Assembly (NCBI RefSeq): GCF_001902145.1
Contig: NZ_MRST01000025.1
Location: 434,001 to 498,000 of the forward strand
Origin: Pseudomonas fluorescens
Lineage (GTDB): Bacteria; Pseudomonadota; Gammaproteobacteria; Pseudomonadales; Pseudomonadaceae
Direction: 5' to 3'
DNA length: 64,000 nucleotides
Shown: in pieces, positions 58,191 through 64,000 of the stretch
Layout: every line of letters begins with the position of its first letter
How positions within the stretch are numbered: the first letter of the stretch is position 1
Notes under the pieces: model-generated
Told to the model about the DNA's origin: nothing
Database searches by the model: none
What the model saw: the letters and a program-made list of their open reading frames with translations, nothing else
Position numbers and translations under genes: made by a program

Positions 58191-58429
58191 TGAACAGCCA
58201 GACTCTTGGTTACACCCCCACAAAAAGGCGGGACGATGAGGTCGCACGCAACGCCGAGATGTTTTTCGAAGCGGATCGATTGGATGCGTTGGCGTACGAG
58301 ATCATTGAATCCTACAGCGGCGATGCGCAGACGTGGGCGCGCTTTACCGAGGCGAAGAAACGTGCGGATGCACAGCGTACGGCGGCCTATCGGGAGTGGA
58401 TGCGCATTCATCGTTCCAAGCGGAAATAA
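58187..58429 (+). CDS. Hypothetical protein coupled to DUF6555-like gene
   Basis: An 80-residue helical, charged protein (MMNSQTLGYTPTKRRDDEVA) with EADRLDALAYEIIESYSG and a basic end (WMRIHRSKRK). The ATG overlaps the previous stop. Not recognised; coupling suggests a joint role with the DUF6555-like protein. Confidence 0.7.
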   Translation: MMNSQTLGYTPTKRRDDEVARNAEMFFEADRLDALAYEIIESYSGDAQTWARFTEAKKRADAQRTAAYREWMRIHRSKRK

Positions 58430-58438
58430 CGCCAGCCT

Positions 58439-58537
58439 GTAGGAGCGAGCTGGCTCGCGAAAAACGTTAACCATAACGCGTGATTCCTGGATAAACGCGG
58501 CGCCGGTGAGTTTTTCGCGAGCAAGCTCGCTCCTACA
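58439..58537. repeat. REP pair (REPIN), copy 5
   Basis: Arms GTAGGAGCGAGCTGGCTCGC and GCGAGCAAGCTCGCTCCTAC, spacer with CGTTAACCATAACG. The left arm has one change (TGG for TTG) from copies 2-4. A further inverted repeat, CGGCCTGAC/GTCAGGCCG, lies just downstream (58569-58596). Confidence 0.93.
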
Positions 58538-58617
58538 ACTGAGGCCGCGCTGGCTTGCCTGCGATAGCGGCCTGACAGCCAATCAGGATGTCAGGCCGAG
58601 TGTGTATCCCCTCGCGT

Positions 58618-58788
58618 TCACGCCCCTGACTCAGGGTCTTTCGAAGGCCCTCCAGGAGCAACACCGCCTTGCTCCTTTGCGTGTTGTCCGCCTGCCGGTT
58701 CCTCCGATTTGCCGTTTCGTTTCGCCGTCGGCGGGCGCACCTTCCGCTCGGACTGATTCGGCTCGTGCCGCTTCGAGGCTTCGCTCAT
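58618..58788 (-). CDS. Small basic hydrophilic protein
   Basis: A 56-residue disordered product (MSEASKRHEPNQSERKVRPP) ending GGPSKDPESGA. GGAAGGAGGTGGGT is an excellent ribosome binding site for the ATG at 58788, better than the in-frame start six codons upstream. It begins 21 bp after the SDR gene on the same strand and is likely cotranscribed. Family unknown. Confidence 0.72.
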   Translation of the reverse strand: MSEASKRHEPNQSERKVRPPTAKRNGKSEEPAGGQHAKEQGGVAPGGPSKDPESGA

Positions 58789-58809
58789 ACCCACCTCCTT
58801 CCTCACTGA

Positions 58810-59667
58810 TCAAAGTATTGGCTTACCACCCGTCACACCGTAGCGTTCGCCAGAGATGTAGCTGCCTTCATCCGACGCCAGCAGCACATAGATCGGCGCC
58901 ACTTCGACCGGCTGGCCGGGGCGTCCCAGTGGGGTGTTGCCGCCAAAGTTTTTCACCATGTCCGGCGTCATCGTCGAGACGATCAACGGTGTCCAGATGG
59001 GCCCGGGTGCCACGCTGTTGACGCGAATCCCCCGCTCGCCAAGCATCTGCGCCAGGCCGGCGGTGAAGTTGGCAATCGCGCCTTTGGTGGCCGCATAGGG
59101 CAGCAGGCTGGGGTTAGGCATATCGGAGTTGACCGAGCTGGTGTTGATGATCGAACTGCCCTCGGCCATATGAGGCAGCGCGGCCTTGCAGATGCGAAAC
59201 ATCGCGGTGATGTTGACGTTGAAGGTTTTCACCCAGTCCTCATCGGGGATGTCTTCCAGCGACGGGTAGGTCATCTGGAACGCTGCATTGTTGACCAGCA
59301 CATCGATGCGTCCGAACTTCTCCACGGTATCGTTGACGATTGCCGTGCAATGCGCCGCATTGCCCAGGTCGCCGGGCAGTAACAGGCATTGACGACCCGC
59401 CGCCTCGACCCAGCGTGCGGTCTCCTTGGCGTCTTCATGTTCATCCAGGTACGACACCGCCACGTCCGCGCCTTCACGTGCGAAGGCAATCGCCACGGCC
59501 CGCCCGATGCCGCTGTCGGCACCGGTGACCAAGGCGATTTTATTGGCGAGCCGGCCCGAGCCTTGGTAGGACTGCTCACCGCAATCGGGCATCGGGTCCA
59601 TCTTGCGCTGCTCACCTGGTACGGGCTGTTGCTGGGGTTGGAATGGTGGTTTGGGATAGCTGTTCAT
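58810..59667 (-). CDS. SDR oxidoreductase, general-stress (YghA/YhdF) type
   Basis: A 285-residue short-chain dehydrogenase with the 40-residue Pro/Gln-rich leader typical of the group (PPFQPQQQPVPGEQRKMDPM). Cofactor motif TGADSGIGRAVAIAFAREGA, NNAAFQMTYPSLEDIPDEDW, catalytic Ser in NTSSVNSDM, Tyr/Lys in YAATKGAIANF and APGPIWTPLIVSTM. Homologues are general stress proteins of Bacillus and glucose/ribitol-type dehydrogenases; the real substrate is unknown. CCCAGGAGAAGTTCTG precedes the ATG. Confidence 0.92.
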   Translation of the reverse strand: MNSYPKPPFQPQQQPVPGEQRKMDPMPDCGEQSYQGSGRLANKIALVTGADSGIGRAVAIAFAREGADVAVSYLDEHEDAKETARWVEAAGRQCLLLPGDLGNAAHCTAIVNDTVEKFGRIDVLVNNAAFQMTYPSLEDIPDEDWVKTFNVNITAMFRICKAALPHMAEGSSIINTSSVNSDMPNPSLLPYAATKGAIANFTAGLAQMLGERGIRVNSVAPGPIWTPLIVSTMTPDMVKNFGGNTPLGRPGQPVEVAPIYVLLASDEGSYISGERYGVTGGKPIL

Positions 59668-59974
59668 CAGAACTTCTCCTGGGTGGGTTTCTCTTTGCGA
59701 GGGTTTGCCAGGAAGCGAAGTTCAGACGAATTTTCAGAAAATCGGATAGCCGTGCAAGTGCAGGCACCACTCGTCAGTTTGATTAAACCTTCCGAAGGCT
59801 GCGCGCCTCAACCGGGTCGTAGTGGTCCGTCAAATGACCGGGTGGCCTCAAGACATTTCTGTCGGCAGCAGGTTTTCAGCTATATTTCACTGTCGGTTCA
59901 TCCCTCACCCTCGTTGTTTGAATTCTTCCCTCTACACCCGTCTTCCTGTGCGCCGTTAACCAAGGTTGGTATTT
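59668..59974. other. Divergent region, SDR gene and sensor hybrid
   Basis: 307 bp without a supported gene. On the minus strand TTCGTC and AAACCC are 18 bp apart (about 59710-59740), reminiscent of but not matching the two-part motif. The right part is pyrimidine-rich (TCCCTCACCCTC, TTCTTCCCTCTACACCC). No good ribosome binding site precedes the ATG at 59975 beyond AAGG 10 nt away. Confidence 0.5.
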
Positions 59975-62900
59975 ATGAAGTCTGCCCCCCCGCGGTCCCC
60001 CAACGTACCGCAACGCAAAGATCTGATCCCCAGCGACTTGAGTTTCCCGGTGGTGGGTATTGGCGCGTCGGCGGGCGGGCTGCAGGCCGTGAAAGCGTTT
60101 TTTGAGCACATGCCCAAAGACTGCGGCATGGCCTTCGTGGTGATCCTGCATCTTTCACCCGACCATCAAAGCGTGGCAGACAAGATCATTCAGGAAACGA
60201 CCCGCATGCCGGTGACGCAGGTCAATGACGCCACGCCCATCGAAAAGAATCACGTGTATGTCATCTCGCCTGCCAAGCTCTTGAAGATGAATGATGGCTA
60301 CCTGGGGGTATCGTCTTCAGTGCGCGAAGGTGGATCGCACATTGCCATCGACCTGTTCTTTCGCGATCTGGCAGACGCCCATAAAGAACGCGCGTTTTGC
60401 CTGATCCTGTCCGGTACCGGTTCAGACGGCGCGGTAGGGCTTTCACGGATCAAAGAGCAAGGCGGCATCACCCTGGTACAAGCGCCGGAAGACGCAGAGT
60501 TTGATGGCATGCCGCTGGCTGCCATCGAAACCCAGATGGTCGACCTGGTGCTGCCGGTGGTGGAAATGCCGCAGAAGCTGCTGGAACTGTGGAGCAATGC
60601 CCAGTCGATTATTCTGCCCACCGCCAATGACCCTGAAATCAAGACCACCCCACCCACCACCGACCGCGATGCCGCAGTGGCCGAGCAGCTGTTGCTGGAT
60701 ATTCTGATTCAACTGCGCGCCAGCACCGGGCATGACTTCAAGCATTACAAGCGCGCCACGGTGCTGCGCCGTATCGAGCGGCGCTTGCAAGTCACCGCTC
60801 AACCCGACCTGGCCACCTATTACAACTTCCTACAGGCCAACCCGGACGAAACCAAGGCGTTGCTGGGCGACATGCTGATTGGCGTGACCAATTTCTTCCG
60901 CGACCGCGAGGCCTTCGAAGCGCTTGAGCGGGACGTGATCCCCAACCTGGTGAAGTCACTGGCAGACAGCGTGCCGCACCGTGAGGAGGTGCGGGTCTGG
61001 TCGGCGGGTTGTTCCACCGGCGAGGAGGCCTACAGCCTGGCGATGCTGGTGGCCGAGCAACTGGTGCTGGACGCCAGCGGCGCAAAGATGCAGGTGTTTG
61101 CCACCGATATTGATGAGCGGGCCATTACCCATGGCCGCAATGGTGTGTACCCCGAAGCGATCATCACCGACGTACCGCCTCAACGTTTGCGCCAGTACTT
61201 TGCCAAGGAGAAGAACCAGCATTACCGGGTGCGCAAGGAAATTCGCGAAAAGGTGCTGTTCGCCAAACACAGCCTGCTGTCCGACCCGCCGTTCTCGCAG
61301 ATCGACCTGATCGTGTGCCGCAACCTGTTGATCTACCTGGACCGTGAAGTGCAGCGCGACATCCTGCAAATGTTCCACTTCGCGTTGCGTCCCGGCGGCT
61401 ACCTGTTTCTCGGTTCCTCGGAGTCGGCCGACGGCTGCCTGGACCTGTTCGTACCGGTGGACAAGCGCAACCGAATTTTTCGAGTGCGTGCCGGCTCGTC
61501 CGCCATTCGCCGCGCCCCGACCATGCCGCGAGGCAGCTATCTGCGCCCGAGCGCCACGACGCTGGCGATTGAAACCAAGGCGCCCAACAAGGTCTCGTTC
61601 GCGGATATCCATCTGCGCGCCCTGGAAAAAGCCGCGCCGCCCAGCGTTATCGTGAATATGCAGGCCGATATCCTGCACATGAGCGAAGGCGCAGGACGAT
61701 TCCTGCGCTACGTGGCCGGCGAGGTAACGCACAACCTGCTGACGCTGGTGCACCCCGATTTACGCCTCGACATCCGCACTACGCTCTTCCAGGTCCAGCA
61801 ATCGAACGCGCCGGTTTGCTCCCGCAAAATCCGTATTCAACGCGAGCAGGGGCCCTTCCTGGTGGACATCAGCGCCCGCCCCTACCGCGATGAAGCGACC
61901 GAAAACGACTACGTGCTGGTGATCTTCCAGGAAACTGCCATCGACCCGCTGCTGCCCGACATCGACACTGTCAGCCAGGCTGAAAACGCAATCATGAGCA
62001 ACCTGGAGCGCGAGCTGCAACGCACCAAGCTGCACTTGCAGGACACCATCGAACAGGCGGAAGTCTCCAGCGAGGAACTCAAGGCCTCCAACGAAGAAAT
62101 GCAGGCCGTCAACGAAGAACTGCGCTCGGCCACCGAGGAGCTGGAAACCAGCAAGGAAGAGTTGCAGTCGATCAACGAAGAATTGCTGACCGTCAATTTC
62201 GAGCTCAAGACCAAGGTGGAAGAGACGGACAAGGTCAACGACTACCTGACCAACCTGATCGCGTCCACCGACATCGCCACGGTCTTCGTCGATCGCAACA
62301 TGCGCATTCGCTGGTTCACGCCCCGGGCCACGGATATTTTCAGCATGCTGCCGGTAGACACCGGGCGCTCGTTGCTGGACATCACTCACCGCCTCGATTA
62401 CCCGCAAATGACCGAAGACGCCACCACCGTGTTTGAGTCCCTGAGCATGATCGAGCGGGAAATCAGCAGCAACGACGACCGCTGGTACATTGCGCGCTTG
62501 CTGCCCTACCGCTCCAGCGAAGATCACATTGATGGCACCGTGCTGACCTTTATTGACATCACCAAGCGGCGCCAGGCCGAAGAGGAGCTGCGCCTGGGCG
62601 AGGAGCGCATGCGCCTGGTCGCCGAGAGCACCCATGACTTTGCCATCATCATCCTCGATGACCATGGCGCCATCACCGACTGGAACACCGGTGCCGAACT
62701 GATCTTCGGCTACACCAAGGAAGAGGTACTGGGCGCTTACTACGACCTGATTTTCTCCCCGGAAGACCGCTCTGCTGGCGTACCGGAGAGCGAACTGCGC
62801 ACCGCCCGCGAACATGGGCGCGGCGAAGATGAACGCTGGCATGTGCGCAAGGACGGCAGCCGCTTCTATTGCAGTGGCGAGGTCACCCAGCTCAAGAGCA

Positions 62901-64000
62901 ACAGTTTGCGCGGCTACGTCAAGATTGCCCGCGACCTCACCGGCCACAAGCGGACTCAGGACGAACAGAATCAGCGCTTGAAGGAAACCCAGACCAACAG
63001 CCATCTCAAGGATGAGTTCTTCGCGGTAATGTCCCACGAACTCAAGCACCCGCTGAACCTAATCCAGCTGAACGCGGAACTGTTGCGGCGCTTGCCCGCC
63101 ACCAAGGTGGCGGGCCCGGCCATCAAGGCGGTCAATACCATCTGCGAGGCGGTGTCCAGCCAGGCGCGGATCATTGACGACCTGCTGGACGTCGCCCGGG
63201 TTCGCACGGGCAAGCTGAAGCTGAAAAAGCAACCGATCGACCTGATTCGCACCCTCAAGGACATTCATAGCGTGGTGCTTGCCGACGGTCATCGTCGCCA
63301 GGTCAGCCTTCAAACACCTTCGGTGCCGGGCCCCCTGATCGTTGACGTAGACCCCACCCGCATCGAGCAAGTGATCTGGAACCTGGTCAACAATGCCCTG
63401 AAATTCACCCCCGAGGATGGCCAGGTGCAATTGGTGGTCAGCCGCTCGGATGGGCGTGCCCAACTGGATGTCATCGACAGCGGCGCAGGGCTGGCCGAAG
63501 ACAGCCTGGAAGAAATCTTCGACCTGTTCGGGCAAGCGGAAAACCAGCATCAGACCCACCAGCGCGAAGGCCTGGGGATTGGTTTGTCGCTGGTACGCCA
63601 GTTGGTGGAGGCCCATGGCGGTTCGGTCAGCGTGCACTCTCGAGGGTTGGGCTTTGGTTGCACCTTCTCGATCTGGCTGCCGCTGTGCGAACGGCAGGAT
63701 CATTTGCTGGATGCCGGCTCTACCCAGAACGAGGATGAGCGCCTCAATGGCCTCAAGGTTCTACTGGTCGATGATTCGGCGGAGGTGCTTGAGGTGTTGA
63801 ATATGCTGCTGGAAATGGAGGGCGCCCAGGTGTGCGCGTTCAACGACCCTGTACGCGCGCTTGAAACGGCCCAGGTTGCCCATTACGACGTGATTATTTC
63901 GGACATTGGCATGCCGAAAATGAATGGTCATGAGCTGATGCAGAAACTGCGCAAGATAGGCCACCTGCGACAGGCTCCCGCCATTGCCCTAACGGGCTAT
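59975..64000 (+). CDS. CheB-CheR-PAS-histidine kinase-receiver hybrid, 3' end missing
   Basis: Multidomain sensor of at least 1342 residues. Order: CheB methylesterase (about 25-215; GIGASAGG Ser, ILHLSP His, GTGSDG Asp); CheR methyltransferase (about 240-495; RRIERRL, TNFFRDREAFEAL, WSAGCSTGEEAYSLAM, IVCRNLLIYLD); a coiled coil at about 680-750 with heptads SSEELKASNEEMQAVNEEL; two PAS domains (about 755-870 and 880-990); kinase core (VMSHELKHPLN His about 1021, WNLVNNALKFTP, DSGAGLAED, GLGIGLSLVRQL); receiver from about 1264 (LLVDDSAEVL, phospho-Asp in IISDIGMPKMNG, ALTGY at the edge). No membrane span is seen, so it is cytoplasmic. Such hybrids are not part of the chemotaxis cluster; the signal is unknown. 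Confidence 0.95.
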   Translation, partial: MKSAPPRSPNVPQRKDLIPSDLSFPVVGIGASAGGLQAVKAFFEHMPKDCGMAFVVILHLSPDHQSVADKIIQETTRMPVTQVNDATPIEKNHVYVISPAKLLKMNDGYLGVSSSVREGGSHIAIDLFFRDLADAHKERAFCLILSGTGSDGAVGLSRIKEQGGITLVQAPEDAEFDGMPLAAIETQMVDLVLPVVEMPQKLLELWSNAQSIILPTANDPEIKTTPPTTDRDAAVAEQLLLDILIQLRASTGHDFKHYKRATVLRRIERRLQVTAQPDLATYYNFLQANPDETKALLGDMLIGVTNFFRDREAFEALERDVIPNLVKSLADSVPHREEVRVWSAGCSTGEEAYSLAMLVAEQLVLDASGAKMQVFATDIDERAITHGRNGVYPEAIITDVPPQRLRQYFAKEKNQHYRVRKEIREKVLFAKHSLLSDPPFSQIDLIVCRNLLIYLDREVQRDILQMFHFALRPGGYLFLGSSESADGCLDLFVPVDKRNRIFRVRAGSSAIRRAPTMPRGSYLRPSATTLAIETKAPNKVSFADIHLRALEKAAPPSVIVNMQADILHMSEGAGRFLRYVAGEVTHNLLTLVHPDLRLDIRTTLFQVQQSNAPVCSRKIRIQREQGPFLVDISARPYRDEATENDYVLVIFQETAIDPLLPDIDTVSQAENAIMSNLERELQRTKLHLQDTIEQAEVSSEELKASNEEMQAVNEELRSATEELETSKEELQSINEELLTVNFELKTKVEETDKVNDYLTNLIASTDIATVFVDRNMRIRWFTPRATDIFSMLPVDTGRSLLDITHRLDYPQMTEDATTVFESLSMIEREISSNDDRWYIARLLPYRSSEDHIDGTVLTFIDITKRRQAEEELRLGEERMRLVAESTHDFAIIILDDHGAITDWNTGAELIFGYTKEEVLGAYYDLIFSPEDRSAGVPESELRTAREHGRGEDERWHVRKDGSRFYCSGEVTQLKSNSLRGYVKIARDLTGHKRTQDEQNQRLKETQTNSHLKDEFFAVMSHELKHPLNLIQLNAELLRRLPATKVAGPAIKAVNTICEAVSSQARIIDDLLDVARVRTGKLKLKKQPIDLIRTLKDIHSVVLADGHRRQVSLQTPSVPGPLIVDVDPTRIEQVIWNLVNNALKFTPEDGQVQLVVSRSDGRAQLDVIDSGAGLAEDSLEEIFDLFGQAENQHQTHQREGLGIGLSLVRQLVEAHGGSVSVHSRGLGFGCTFSIWLPLCERQDHLLDAGSTQNEDERLNGLKVLLVDDSAEVLEVLNMLLEMEGAQVCAFNDPVRALETAQVAHYDVIISDIGMPKMNGHELMQKLRKIGHLRQAPAIALTGY

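Overview
The window reads as a chromosome segment from a fluorescent-group Pseudomonas. Supporting signs are dense GC-rich coding on both strands, five near-identical REP pairs of about 99 bp with the GTAGGAGC...GCTCCTAC signature, a dauBAR D-arginine locus laid out as in P. aeruginosa, a cyoABCDE operon, and many Pseudomonas-type small stress genes. No rRNA, tRNA, CRISPR array, integrase or transposase is visible.

Layout. 1-416: 5' part of a minus-strand PAAR-like gene, cut by the window edge. 666-5896: D-xylose isomerase and ABC importer (xylAFGH). 6005-11241: two tandem minus-strand proteins of about 830 residues that share some 600 residues and end in unrelated C-terminal modules, as polymorphic toxins do. 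11605-15324: D-arginine to L-arginine conversion (dauB, dauA, dauR) and an amino-acid binding protein. 15498-18035: CoA-acylating semialdehyde dehydrogenase with a divergent LysR regulator. 18045-28416: siderophore-uptake locus with two paralogous TonB receptors, an MFS transporter, ECF sigma/anti-sigma and an ABC importer. 29173-33225: molybdenum hydroxylase with Fe-S subunit and tri-haem cytochrome c. 33378-40112: mixed small genes (lipoprotein, DUF421, secreted nuclease, hydrolase, acetyltransferases, MerR with DUF2938, diguanylate cyclase).

40380-59667 looks like a stress-response island. It holds three KGG-repeat proteins, a ClpP-like peptidase, DUF2934 and two DUF6555-like proteins, a cyo terminal oxidase, an orphan histidine kinase, DUF892 and manganese catalase, CinA-like amidohydrolase, an M42 peptidase, an OBAP-type lipoprotein and two SDR oxidoreductases. 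59975-64000 is a CheB-CheR-PAS-kinase-receiver fusion that runs off the window.

The least expected signals are: (i) the twin proteins with swapped C-terminal modules, one with an ADP-ribosyltransferase-like pattern and one with a motif series I associate with plant IQM proteins; (ii) a two-part DNA motif, CCGTTCRTCR-N17-YWAAAC, found four times with identical spacing in the stress island, twice beside a covarying 11-bp inverted repeat and once before a terminator with no gene in between, suggesting a small RNA; (iii) a 35-bp promoter-like element shared by the two siderophore receptors. Everything here comes from reading the sequence and from recalled family knowledge; no database search was run.
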